A program made the position numbers and the translations under genes. From assembly GCA_964427895.1 (NCBI GenBank), contig CAYRUZ010000002.1:1-64000 (forward strand): a stretch of DNA of 64,000 bases. Direction: 5' to 3'. Positions 7,999-16,329 of this stretch are shown piece by piece. The notes under the pieces were generated by a model. The model saw nothing but the letters and a program-made list of their open reading frames with translations. It did not search any database and was not told the DNA's origin. The DNA comes from CAYRUZ01 sp964427895. GTDB lineage: Bacteria; Patescibacteriota; Gracilibacteria; Peribacterales; Peribacteraceae. The first letter of the stretch is position 1, and the number at the start of each line of letters is the position of its first letter.

Positions 7999-8991
7999 TC
8001 AAAAAGGAGAGTAGCGGATTCTGCTCGTCTTCAGGCTTCCGTCGGCGGGAACGAAGATGCCGTGTTGCAGCGCGTGTTGCTTGCGTGCTTCGCTGCGGTC
8101 GATTTTCCTTTTTTGAAAAACGTACCCGTCGCGATCCTCCAGGTACGCACGGTCGACGCCGCGTGCGTAGAAGCCCATGCGTCTCAGATACGTCTGGATA
8201 TCCAGACGTTCTTCATCGACCGTCACGATGAGCCGGTTGCATGCGGCATGCATACTGCTCAGCGCGTGCTCGAGGAGATCGCTGCCGACACCCTTGTTCC
8301 GTTCACGTGCATCGACCCGCAATTCATGCAGATCGATTGAATCCGGGAAAATATCGTACACCGCGTTGCCCACCGGCCGCGTGCGCCACTTGCGGATCAT
8401 GTGCACCGTCTCCGCGGTGATGTCCACCCGCCACTGCGGCAGGTGCATGACGATGTAGCGGTAATCGTTGCGCGGGTAGAAATCGGGGTGTTCCCGGAAG
8501 TACGTGCGGTCCTCGTGTGTTGTTCCACGAATGCGAGTGGACAGTTTTTTCTTCGTCGGTCTTTGTCCGTAAAACGATTCGGGTGCGTATGCGAGGACGG
8601 AGTGCAGCAAGGTCTGGATGTTCTGCGATTTGTCCCACACGGGCGATGGTTGGATCGGTCGGGCCGACAGGGGAATGGCGTACGAGAAGAATGGATCGAG
8701 CTCTCCTTCGTGCGTCGTGCGCTCGTTCACTTCCGGCGGTAGCAGTTGCATCACCTCGGCGCCCAGATCCATGACGAGGGGCGACGTGGTGGTGCGGAGC
8801 ACGACGTTCGCCCGGCGACGCACGGCGTTCACCCTGCGCAGCAGGTGCTGCTCATGGTGGTACAAACGGTTGTATTCCGGACCGTTGGGCAAATGGTGCA
8901 CGCTCACGTTGGTCGCGCAGAGGGCGCGGTAATCCTCCAACAGCGTGGTGATCGTATCGAGATCATGCCAGTGGCGCAGATCCTCGGGCAT
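7999..8991 (-). CDS. GNAT-family N-acetyltransferase with a large unknown N-terminal region
   Basis: A 330-aa protein. The C-terminal part, about residues 170-295, is a GNAT domain: DLHELRVDARERNKGVGSDL holds the acetyl-CoA binding motif A (R/Q-x-x-G-x-G/A), followed by RLIVTVDEERLDIQTYLRRM and GFYARG. The N-terminal 165 residues match nothing I know. A TTGACA-17-TTCGAT promoter (8998-9026) ends 6 nt before the ATG, implying a leaderless mRNA. It heads a two-gene operon with the unknown gene at 7215. Substrate unknown. Confidence 0.75.
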   Translation of the reverse strand: MPEDLRHWHDLDTITTLLEDYRALCATNVSVHHLPNGPEYNRLYHHEQHLLRRVNAVRRRANVVLRTTTSPLVMDLGAEVMQLLPPEVNERTTHEGELDPFFSYAIPLSARPIQPSPVWDKSQNIQTLLHSVLAYAPESFYGQRPTKKKLSTRIRGTTHEDRTYFREHPDFYPRNDYRYIVMHLPQWRVDITAETVHMIRKWRTRPVGNAVYDIFPDSIDLHELRVDARERNKGVGSDLLEHALSSMHAACNRLIVTVDEERLDIQTYLRRMGFYARGVDRAYLEDRDGYVFQKRKIDRSEARKQHALQHGIFVPADGSLKTSRIRYSPF

Positions 8992-8997
8992 GCGCGC

Positions 8998-9026
8998 ATC
9001 GAAGCTCTGACAGGTTTGCTTGTCAA
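8998..9026 (-). promoter_or_regulatory. Promoter of the GNAT operon
   Basis: A perfect -35 TTGACA (9021-9026), a 17-nt spacer and TTCGAT (8998-9003), ending 6 nt before the start codon. The -35 lies in an inverted repeat TGACA-8-TGTCA (about 9008-9025) that could be an operator. Confidence 0.5.
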
Positions 9027-9076
9027 CGCTCCGAAACCGGTATGGCGGAAGTGCCTAAAACCGCTACCATTGGCGC

Positions 9077-11503
9077 ATGCACGACAAGTACACCCCCGGC
9101 GAGGTCGAGGCCAAATGGCAGAAGAAGTGGGAGGAGGAAAAGGTTTATCAGACCGATCTCCACGCGGCGAAAGATCCCTACTACTCGCTGGTGATGTTCC
9201 CGTATCCGAGCGGCGACAAGTTGCACGTCGGCCATTGGTACAACTACGCCCCTGCCGATACGTACGCCCGCTACCAGCGCATGAAAGGAAAGGACGTCTT
9301 CGCGCCCATGGGCTTCGACGCGTTCGGCCTGCCCGCGGAGAATTACGCGATCAAGACGGGCACGCCGCCCGCCGAATCGACCGCGAACAACGTGCAGACG
9401 ATGATCCGGCAGCTCAAGCGGATCGGGTGCATGTACGACTGGGAGAAGACGCTGGTCACCGCGGATCCGACGTATTACCGCTGGACGCAGTGGCTCTTCC
9501 TCAAGATGTACGAGCACGGCTTGGCCTACAAAAAAGAGGCGCTGGTGAACTGGTGTCCGAAGGATCAGACGGTGCTTGCCAACGAGCAGGTGAAGGAAGG
9601 TTTGTGCGAGCGCTGCGGCACGGAAGTGGTGCAGAAGACGCTGAATCAATGGTTCTGGAGCACGAAGAAGTACGCGCAGCGCCTGCTCGACGGCCTCGAT
9701 GATCTCGAGTGGCCGGAGAAGACCAAGTTGATGCAGTCCAACTGGATCGACCGCAGCGAAGGCGTGAACTTCTCCATGAAAGTGAAGGATTTGCCGATCA
9801 CGTTCGAGGTTTACGATTCCATTCCCCAGACATTCAACGCGCAGACCTTCATCGTCATCGCCCCCGAGCATCCGCTCGTGAAGGAGTTGGTGAAGGGGAC
9901 GGACCACGAGAAGTCCGTGATGCACTTCGTCGAGGAGACGAAGAAGAAAAAGGCATCGAAGAAATTCAATTTCGATGAAGACATGGAAGGCGTGCCCACC
10001 GGCCGCGTCGCGGACAATCCGTTCGGTACGGGCGATCTGCCCATCTGGGTCGCCTCGTTCGTCGTGATGGAGTACGGCACCGGAGTGGTGAGCTGCTCCG
10101 CCCACGATGAGCGCGATTTCAAGTTCGCCAAGAAATACGGCATTCCGCTGCGTCCCGTGATGTTTCCTGCGGACGAGGCCGAAGCCGAAAAGGTGCGCGC
10201 CCTCGAATACTGCTATACGCGCGATCCGGAGGGAGTCCTCAGCCTCCCGAAGAAATTCGAAGGGCGGAAGTGGGGGGAGGTGCGCGAGGACATGATCGAC
10301 CACATCGTCGACGCGGGTCTCGGCAAGCGCCAGGTGAACTACAAGCTGCGCGACTGGACCATCTCGCGCCAGCGCTACTGGGGTTCGCCCATTCCCATCG
10401 TCTACGATCCGGAAGGAAAGCCGCACGCGATTCCCGAGAAACATCTTCCGTGGTTGCTGCCGACCGACGTCGAGTTCAAGCCGACGGGCGAGTCGCCCCT
10501 CAAGCATTCCAAGGAATTCAAGGAGCGGACAGAAAAGATTTTCGGCGCGGGATGGACGCCCGAGTACGACACGATGGATACGTTCGTGTGTTCCAGCTTC
10601 TACTACCTGCGCTATCTGATGCTCGGTGACCAGAAGCATTTCGTCGATCCGCACCTCGAAAAAAAGTGGTTACCGGTTTCCATGTACATCGGCGGACCGG
10701 AGCACGCCTGCATGCACCTCATCTATGCGCGCTTCGTGATGATGGCGCTCAAGGATTTCGGCATCGTGTCGCACGAAGAGCCGTTCAAAAAATTAGTTCA
10801 CCAGGGCCTCATCACGAACCAGGGGGCAAAGATGAGCAAGAGCAAAGGCAACGTCGTCAGCCCGGATGCCTTCGTCGAGAAGCACGGATCGGATGTCTTC
10901 CGCATGTACCTCATGTTCATGGGGCCGTTCACCGACGGCGGCGATTGGAGCGACACCGGCATCAAGGGCATCGATCGTTTCGTCCAGCGCGTGTGGACGA
11001 TGTTGCCCGAAAAAACGAAGAACCCTTTGAAGGCCGAAGATCCTGCGGTCCTGTCGATGCTCCATAAGACGATCAAGCAGGTCACCGACAGCATGGAGGG
11101 TCTGCGCTTCAACACGGCGATCAGTGCGTTGATGGAACTGCTCAATGAGATCGAGAAGCACGATGCCATCTCGCTCGAGACGGCGAAGACGTTCCTGCTC
11201 CTCATCGGCCCGATGGCGCCGCACCTCGCCGAGGAGCTGTGGCACCTGCTGGGCGAGAAGACAATGATCGTCACGCACAAGTGGCCTGCTTTCGACCCCG
11301 CGCTGCTGCACGATAAAACCATGACGATCGCGGTGCAGGTGAACGGCAAGCTGCGCGGAAACGTCGAAGTCGCTTCCGATGCGTCGCAGGAAGACGTCAT
11401 CGCCGCGGCGAAGGCGCAGGAAAACGTCGCAAAGTACCTCGACGGCCAGACCGTGAAGAAGGAGATCTACGTGAAGGGGAAACTCGTGAGCTTCGTGATC
11501 TGA
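9077..11503 (+). CDS. leuS: Leucyl-tRNA synthetase
   Basis: An 808-aa class I aminoacyl-tRNA synthetase that charges tRNA-Leu. The HIGH-type signature is HVGH in PSGDKLHVGHWYNY (about residues 45-57), the zinc-knob region has CPKD and CERCG, the CP1 editing domain spans roughly 220-420, and KMSKSKGN lies near residue 585. The anticodon-binding helical bundle and C-terminal domain complete it. A TACCAT hexamer (9065-9070) ends 6 nt before the ATG and there is no Shine-Dalgarno. A tRNA-Leu(UAA) is encoded at 61 kb. Long antisense frames inside this gene are codon-bias shadows. Confidence 0.98.
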   Translation: MHDKYTPGEVEAKWQKKWEEEKVYQTDLHAAKDPYYSLVMFPYPSGDKLHVGHWYNYAPADTYARYQRMKGKDVFAPMGFDAFGLPAENYAIKTGTPPAESTANNVQTMIRQLKRIGCMYDWEKTLVTADPTYYRWTQWLFLKMYEHGLAYKKEALVNWCPKDQTVLANEQVKEGLCERCGTEVVQKTLNQWFWSTKKYAQRLLDGLDDLEWPEKTKLMQSNWIDRSEGVNFSMKVKDLPITFEVYDSIPQTFNAQTFIVIAPEHPLVKELVKGTDHEKSVMHFVEETKKKKASKKFNFDEDMEGVPTGRVADNPFGTGDLPIWVASFVVMEYGTGVVSCSAHDERDFKFAKKYGIPLRPVMFPADEAEAEKVRALEYCYTRDPEGVLSLPKKFEGRKWGEVREDMIDHIVDAGLGKRQVNYKLRDWTISRQRYWGSPIPIVYDPEGKPHAIPEKHLPWLLPTDVEFKPTGESPLKHSKEFKERTEKIFGAGWTPEYDTMDTFVCSSFYYLRYLMLGDQKHFVDPHLEKKWLPVSMYIGGPEHACMHLIYARFVMMALKDFGIVSHEEPFKKLVHQGLITNQGAKMSKSKGNVVSPDAFVEKHGSDVFRMYLMFMGPFTDGGDWSDTGIKGIDRFVQRVWTMLPEKTKNPLKAEDPAVLSMLHKTIKQVTDSMEGLRFNTAISALMELLNEIEKHDAISLETAKTFLLLIGPMAPHLAEELWHLLGEKTMIVTHKWPAFDPALLHDKTMTIAVQVNGKLRGNVEVASDASQEDVIAAAKAQENVAKYLDGQTVKKEIYVKGKLVSFVI

Positions 11504-12103
11504 TTAGCTCTTCATGCTCCGGTCCGACGCGATGATCATGTGGCGAGCCGCGGGCAGCGCACGATCCACACGGATGGTGAATCCCGTCGCGGAGACGATC
11601 TGACGCATCAGCGTCGCGTTGTACCGACAGTGTGCCGTGAGCCAGTTATCAAGTCCGCCGTAGCGATTGATTTGGGCTGTTTCAGCATCGCTGTCGACTG
11701 CTTGTTCCATGGCCTCCCGCGGCGCGCCCGAGAAGGCGTAGTCCGCAAGCAGCAACGTTCCGTTCGGCATCATTCCGCGGAACTGATCGAGCAGTTCCAG
11801 CGATTCCTGTGGTGAAAGATGGTGCATTTCGAAAGTCAGAACGGCATATGCGAATCGCCGTCCGGCATGAGACAGAGCACGCACCTGCGCGAGAATTTCC
11901 GCGGGTGATCCGCTCAAGCAGACCTGCGTAGACACACGGTATCCCATCAGCGCTGTGTGCAACGAACGGCTGATGGCGCTATCCGTTCCGTGGGTCGCGA
12001 TGATGATCGCCGGAGCAGGCTCGAGCCCCGCCCCGTTCCCGAAATCCGCCGCACTGTTGTACAGCGTGTTCGCGGCCGTCATGGTCGGGGAAGCTTTAAG
12101 CAT
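11504..12103 (-). CDS. Methyltransferase-like protein (class I fold, divergent)
   Basis: A 199-aa protein whose central part resembles the later strands of class I SAM-dependent methyltransferases: FAYAVLTFEMHHLSPQESLE (the strand-4 motif with a downstream His-His) then GTLLLADYAF (strand 5). The usual glycine-rich motif I is degenerate; IIIATHGTDS stands where it would be. It may be a divergent methyltransferase or an inactive relative. It is the last gene of a three-gene overlapping operon: its start overlaps the end of the 12096 gene by 8 bases. Its own stop is 0 bases from leuS, convergent. Confidence 0.55.
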   Translation of the reverse strand: MLKASPTMTAANTLYNSAADFGNGAGLEPAPAIIIATHGTDSAISRSLHTALMGYRVSTQVCLSGSPAEILAQVRALSHAGRRFAYAVLTFEMHHLSPQESLELLDQFRGMMPNGTLLLADYAFSGAPREAMEQAVDSDAETAQINRYGGLDNWLTAHCRYNATLMRQIVSATGFTIRVDRALPAARHMIIASDRSMKS

Positions 12104-12551
12104 CGACTTCGTTCAGATAGTTGCCGTTGCGTGCGTAGTGTTCGAGATCTTGGTAGGAGCTGAAAATCGCTGCGAAACGGGGATCACGTTTCGCCAGGTC
12201 ATACATGATGCTCGCGTTCGTATCGAACTTCTGTTTACCTTGAGGAAGTGAGTCGGCGAGCGTGGCCATCTCGTTGAATGCCTCACTGCGCGAGCGTTGG
12301 TCAGAAAGGAACGCGCGGATGTCGCGGTTGCGTCTGCTGCGAATGAGTGAAATGCGTCGTCGCACTCGCGTCCTTTCCACGGGGTCCGAGACGTCTTTCG
12401 ATGGGTCGATGTATTCCGTGATCGATTTGGCCGCAGCCTCTCCGCCGAACTTTACGACCAACCGCACGAGTGACTCTTCCAGTGGTGACGGGTCTCCTTC
12501 CATATTTGGATAAAATGGTGATACTGCGGCGAAAAAAGTCAACGATCTCAC
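12096..12551 (-). CDS. Unknown protein, middle gene of a three-gene operon
   Basis: 151 aa, no family recognised. The sequence is helical and charged, with an Arg-rich stretch (RVRRRISLIRSRRNRDIR) and a C-terminal Tyr/Asn-rich tail. The GTG start at 12551 overlaps the stop of the upstream gene (GTGA), which favours it over ATG 12503. The basic stretch could bind nucleic acid or a partner protein; nothing more can be said. Confidence 0.5.
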   Translation of the reverse strand: MRSLTFFAAVSPFYPNMEGDPSPLEESLVRLVVKFGGEAAAKSITEYIDPSKDVSDPVERTRVRRRISLIRSRRNRDIRAFLSDQRSRSEAFNEMATLADSLPQGKQKFDTNASIMYDLAKRDPRFAAIFSSYQDLEHYARNGNYLNEVDA

Positions 12552-12868
12552 GTGCTCATGCTCATGCCCTCGATCCCGTGTTTTTCCTGCACGAACATCA
12601 TGGCTTGTCGCGCGACGCCGCAGACATTTCCGTCGTCTGGTCTCGATCGAAATAGATCTGCCAAGAACACGGTGAGACGCCGGCCCATTTCCTGCGTACC
12701 GATGCGGGTGGCGACGCTGCGTTCCAACAGCGCGGCGATGCGGCTTCCCATTGCACTGCCAAGGACGCGGATGCCTGCCGGGGAGTCGATATAGTCCGGT
12801 GTCACTTCCGCCGCTTCTTCTGCGACAATCGCTTCAATGGCCTCAAACTCTTTAATATCGTCTGCCAT
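12548..12868 (-). CDS. Unknown small acidic protein, first gene of a three-gene operon
   Basis: 106 aa, no family recognised. The first 30 residues are strongly acidic (FEAIEAIVAEEAAEVTPDY); the rest looks helical with a conserved-looking GNVCGVARQAMMFVQEK. The start codon lies 8 nt after a near-consensus promoter, so translation is probably leaderless. The two downstream genes overlap it head to tail. Confidence 0.5.
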   Translation of the reverse strand: MADDIKEFEAIEAIVAEEAAEVTPDYIDSPAGIRVLGSAMGSRIAALLERSVATRIGTQEMGRRLTVFLADLFRSRPDDGNVCGVARQAMMFVQEKHGIEGMSMST

Positions 12869-12876
12869 TAATAGTA

Positions 12877-12905
12877 TTTATAGAACTTTTTAATTTAATA
12901 GTCAA
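12877..12905 (-). promoter_or_regulatory. Strong promoter of the three-gene unknown operon
   Basis: TTGACT (12900-12905), a 17-nt AT-rich spacer and TATAAA (12877-12882). The -10 ends 8 nt before the ATG at 12868, fitting a transcript that starts at or next to the start codon. Confidence 0.7.
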
Positions 12906-12955
12906 TTTTGTACTTCTTCTCTACAAAACAAGCAGAAATCGCTATTCTTCACGTA

Positions 12956-14407
12956 GTGAGTCCCCAGAGATCCCACCCGTTCGACGCGTATGCGCCGTTC
13001 ACCGACGTTGCTGCGTTAAAGGAGGCTAGCGCTCGCATGCTTCGAAAAAGCGTGCGCGTGAACACGTTGAAATGCTCGGTTGAGCGTTTCCGCAAGTGGG
13101 CGGAAGAACATCAATGGTCGCTCACGCAGGTTCCGTGGTGTCCGGAGGGATTCTTCGTCGACCGTGAAAACCGCGACCAGGCCCTCGGACGAGATCTGTT
13201 GCATCTGCTCGGATATTTCTACATGCAGGAAGCGGCGAGCATGTTGCCTGCGGAATTGCTCGATGCGCAGCCGGGCGAACTCATCCTCGACATGAGCGCC
13301 GCTCCCGGCAGCAAGACAACGTCCATCGCTGCGCGCATGCGGGGCAGGGGAGTGATCGTCGCCAATGACGTGCAGGAAAAACGTTTGTGGACACTCAAGC
13401 ACGCGTGCCAACGTCTCGGTCTTACAAATGCCGTCATCGTGAAGAAAGTCGGCCAATGGTATGCGAAGCACATGACGGAACGCTTCGACCGCGTTCTCTG
13501 CGACGCGCCGTGTACCGCGCAAGGGACGTCGCGCAAGGACAGCGACGCGCTGATGTACAGCTCGGACGACAACACCGTCCGCATGTCGCGCCTGCAGAAG
13601 GAGCTGCTCGAGGCAGCCGTGCACGCCACGAAAGTCGGTGGGCGCATCGTGTACTCCACGTGCACGCTTACCCCGGAAGAAAACGAAGGCGTCATCGCCT
13701 TCATTATGAATAAATTTAGTGATCAACTTAAGGTCGTGCATTTCAATGAAGCCCTGAAGGACAACGAAATCCTCGAACAAGCCATTGAAGATTCCTTGCT
13801 CGTCCAAGCGGCGTTAAGAGAAGCGGGAGCCTCTATCCCCAAAGAGGGTTGGCCGTTGCTGCGTTTGTGGCCGCAGCGGTTTGATACCGAAGGATTTTTC
13901 TGTGCGGTGCTGGCAAAGACCGCACCGACAAAAGACCCCGTACCGATGGATCGGGTGCTCTCACAGGAAGTCCCGCTTCCCGAAGGTCGGCAGCGCAGAT
14001 TCCAGGAGGAGCTGCAGAAGACCTACGGCAGCGGGTTCATCCACGACGGCGAGATGTTGTACGAGCGAGCGTCGGAGTTGATGCTGACCACGGAAGAAGT
14101 GGCCGCGCTCTCGCTGCCAGTACAGGATTACGCGTTGGGCTTACCCTTCGCGCGCCGCATCGACGACGCGGAAGTGCGGCTCAATCATGAGTTGCTTACC
14201 CTGCGTGGAGGCGAAGCCACGACGAAAGTGCGCTCGCTCACCGATGCGGAACTGGATGACGTACTTGAGGGGAAGGACGTGGCGAATCCGGACGACCATC
14301 GTGGAGACGTCATTCTCCGCTGGAGGGAATTCACCCTCGGCACGGGACTGGGCCAGAGCGGCGTGATCAAGAACCGGTTGTCGCGGTGGCTCGTACAGCG
14401 CTCCTAA
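12956..14407 (+). CDS. NOL1/NOP2/Sun-family RNA (cytosine-C5) methyltransferase, RsmB/RsmF type
   Basis: A 483-aa protein. It has the SAM motif DMSAAPGSKTTSIA, motif IV with CDAPCTAQGTS (structural/release Cys), and motif VI STCTLTPEENEG with the catalytic Cys, as in 5-methylcytosine rRNA methyltransferases. The C-terminal about 170 residues resemble the extra RNA-binding region of RsmF/YebU. GTG 12956 is preferred because TATTCT (12942-12947) ends 8 nt before it; the TTG at 12908 lies inside the divergent promoter region. The target is probably rRNA; site unknown. Confidence 0.85.
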   Translation: MSPQRSHPFDAYAPFTDVAALKEASARMLRKSVRVNTLKCSVERFRKWAEEHQWSLTQVPWCPEGFFVDRENRDQALGRDLLHLLGYFYMQEAASMLPAELLDAQPGELILDMSAAPGSKTTSIAARMRGRGVIVANDVQEKRLWTLKHACQRLGLTNAVIVKKVGQWYAKHMTERFDRVLCDAPCTAQGTSRKDSDALMYSSDDNTVRMSRLQKELLEAAVHATKVGGRIVYSTCTLTPEENEGVIAFIMNKFSDQLKVVHFNEALKDNEILEQAIEDSLLVQAALREAGASIPKEGWPLLRLWPQRFDTEGFFCAVLAKTAPTKDPVPMDRVLSQEVPLPEGRQRRFQEELQKTYGSGFIHDGEMLYERASELMLTTEEVAALSLPVQDYALGLPFARRIDDAEVRLNHELLTLRGGEATTKVRSLTDAELDDVLEGKDVANPDDHRGDVILRWREFTLGTGLGQSGVIKNRLSRWLVQRS

Positions 14408-14467
14408 GCAGCACCGCGCTGGCGGGAATGGGCGGTGGAATGCCACGGGTGTATACTTCTCCTCCTC

Positions 14468-16237
14468 ATGGATCCCGTTCTGGAGATCAAAGCGCGGCTG
14501 AGCATCGAAGACCTCGTCGGTCAGTACTGCCAGTTGCAAAAAAAAGGCCGCAGCTACGTCTGCCTGTGCCCGTTCCACAACGACAGTCATCCCAGTTTCC
14601 TCGTGTCGCCGGAGAAGGGGATCGCGTACTGCTTTGCCTGTCAGAAGGGTGGAGACATCTTCAGCTTCTACCAGCTCATCGAAGGCGTGGATTTCCCGCA
14701 GGCGATCAAGGAGCTGGCGGACAAGACGGGCGTCGTCATCGACAAGCAGCAATACACAGGACCCAAGAAGGACGAGAAGGAGCGCATGCGGGAATGTCTG
14801 CAGGAGGCTTCGCGGTACTACCGGGCGCAGCTCAAGGAGAAAGCCGACATCGCCGCGTATCTCGCGAAGCGCGGAGTATCCGCTGAAGAAGCCGCGGCGT
14901 TCGGCATCGGATACGCACCCGAGTCGTTCACGGCGACGTACGACCATTTGCTGCGCAGCGATTTCTCCCGCCAGGAGGTTGCCGGTGCCGGACTGAGCAT
15001 CCAGCGGGATATCGACGGGAAAACCTACGACCGGTTCCGCCATCGGTTGATGTTCGAGATTCGCGATCTTCAAGGCCGCATCATCGGTTTCGGCGGGCGG
15101 ACAATGGGTGACGATGATGCCAAATATGTCAATTCGCCGGACGGTCCGCTCTACCACAAATCCAACGTGCTCTTCGGCCTAGACCGCGCCAAGGAGAAAA
15201 TGCGCGAGACGAACACGGCGATCGTCGTGGAGGGATACTTCGACGTGCTGGCGTGTCATCGCGTGGGCGCGACCAACGCCGTGGCGGCATGCGGAACGGC
15301 GCTCACCGAGGAACACGTGAAGATCCTCAAGCGTTACGTCGACACGGTCGTGCTCTGTCTCGACACGGACCGTGCTGGGCGTGCCGCCGCCGAGCGGGCG
15401 TTTCCCATTTTGGTGCGCGGCGGATTGCAGGTGCACGCGGTGTTGCTGCCCGAAAAAGATCCGGCGGACATGGCCGTTGAAGATGCGACGTTGCTGCAGT
15501 CGCTGCTCACTTCGGGCGCCAAGCCCTACGTACAATTGATGATCGAAGAGTCGCTGAAGCAAGATCTGTCGTCTGCCGTGACCAAGCGCGCGGTCCTCCA
15601 GAAATTGCTGCAGTTGCTGCGCCCGATTCCCAGTTCGCTCGAGCGCGCGGAATACGTGCGGGCGATGGCGTCGGCGTTCGGTGTGGGCGAGACGGAGTTG
15701 GATCGCGACTTGTCGCAGATTCAGTTCGACATGCGCAACGCCGCTCCCGCGCCCGCCGCGAAGCCCGTTGCGAAACAGATGTTCAGCGCAACTGAGGTGG
15801 CGCTTGGATTTTTCTTCCACTATCCGCAATTCCTTGCGCTGGCAGGCGAACTCATCGAGCCCGAGGAGCAATTCGCGCGTGAACTGCACACAGCGTTCAA
15901 AATACTTTCCGCGGACGAGCAGGCCCTGAAGAAGATGTCCCAGATCGACATCGGATCTCTGCAGTTCAGCACGCCCGAGTTCGCCGATCGCGCCCGTATC
16001 CTCGCGTTGTACTTCGAGCAGGACATCCATCGGGGGCTGTCGGAGTGGAGCGACGGGGTCGCTTTGCGCGAACTGCGCCGGAACATCCACAATGCCAATC
16101 GCGAGATGCTGCGCCGTAAACAGCAGGAAATAGCCCGTAAGCTCGCCGAGGCGCGCGCCGCAGGCAGAAGCGACGAAGAGGCCGCCCTGCAGGCGCAATC
16201 GAAGCAGCTCCTCTCCATCGCGAAGGTCGCGGCCTGA
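14468..16237 (+). CDS. dnaG: DNA primase
   Basis: A 589-aa primase that makes RNA primers at the replication fork. The N-terminal CHC2 zinc finger has CPFH (about residue 34) and CFAC (about residue 55). The RNA polymerase/TOPRIM core has VVEGYFDVLA (about 253) and LDTDRAG with the acidic metal ligands. The C-terminal about 150 residues form the DnaB-binding-type helical region. ATG 14468 is chosen over the upstream in-frame codon because TATACT (14452-14457) ends 10 nt before it and the family starts with xPxxxIKxRLSI. It is followed by rpoD, the classical macromolecular synthesis gene order. Confidence 0.96.
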   Translation: MDPVLEIKARLSIEDLVGQYCQLQKKGRSYVCLCPFHNDSHPSFLVSPEKGIAYCFACQKGGDIFSFYQLIEGVDFPQAIKELADKTGVVIDKQQYTGPKKDEKERMRECLQEASRYYRAQLKEKADIAAYLAKRGVSAEEAAAFGIGYAPESFTATYDHLLRSDFSRQEVAGAGLSIQRDIDGKTYDRFRHRLMFEIRDLQGRIIGFGGRTMGDDDAKYVNSPDGPLYHKSNVLFGLDRAKEKMRETNTAIVVEGYFDVLACHRVGATNAVAACGTALTEEHVKILKRYVDTVVLCLDTDRAGRAAAERAFPILVRGGLQVHAVLLPEKDPADMAVEDATLLQSLLTSGAKPYVQLMIEESLKQDLSSAVTKRAVLQKLLQLLRPIPSSLERAEYVRAMASAFGVGETELDRDLSQIQFDMRNAAPAPAAKPVAKQMFSATEVALGFFFHYPQFLALAGELIEPEEQFARELHTAFKILSADEQALKKMSQIDIGSLQFSTPEFADRARILALYFEQDIHRGLSEWSDGVALRELRRNIHNANREMLRRKQQEIARKLAEARAAGRSDEEAALQAQSKQLLSIAKVAA

Positions 16238-16253
16238 AAATACAGAGTTTCTG

Positions 16254-16282
16254 TTGTTCTCTTGCCCAAATGTGAGTATCCT
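16254..16282 (+). promoter_or_regulatory. Probable rpoD promoter
   Basis: TTGTTC (16254-16259), 17-nt spacer, TATCCT (16277-16282). Transcription would start near 16289, giving a leader of about 40 nt, unlike the leaderless neighbours. Confidence 0.45.
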
Positions 16283-16290
16283 GACCGGGC

Positions 16291-16307
16291 CGTGGCCTCA
16301 AGCCACG
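16291..16307 (+). promoter_or_regulatory. Hairpin at the 5' end of the rpoD leader
   Basis: CGTGGC-CTCAA-GCCACG forms a 6-bp stem with a 5-nt loop at the predicted transcript start. It may stabilise the mRNA or tune expression of the main sigma factor. Confidence 0.4.
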
Positions 16308-16329
16308 ACGTTTCCCACAATTTTCGTGT

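Noticed and set aside
9023..10654. Long antisense frame (543 codons) inside leuS
   Set aside because: Arg/His/Leu-rich translation typical of the reverse strand of a GC-rich gene; leuS is certain on the other strand.
12908..12955. TTG start of the RNA methyltransferase gene
   Set aside because: It lies next to the -35 of the divergent promoter and lacks any signal; GTG 12956 follows a TATTCT hexamer.
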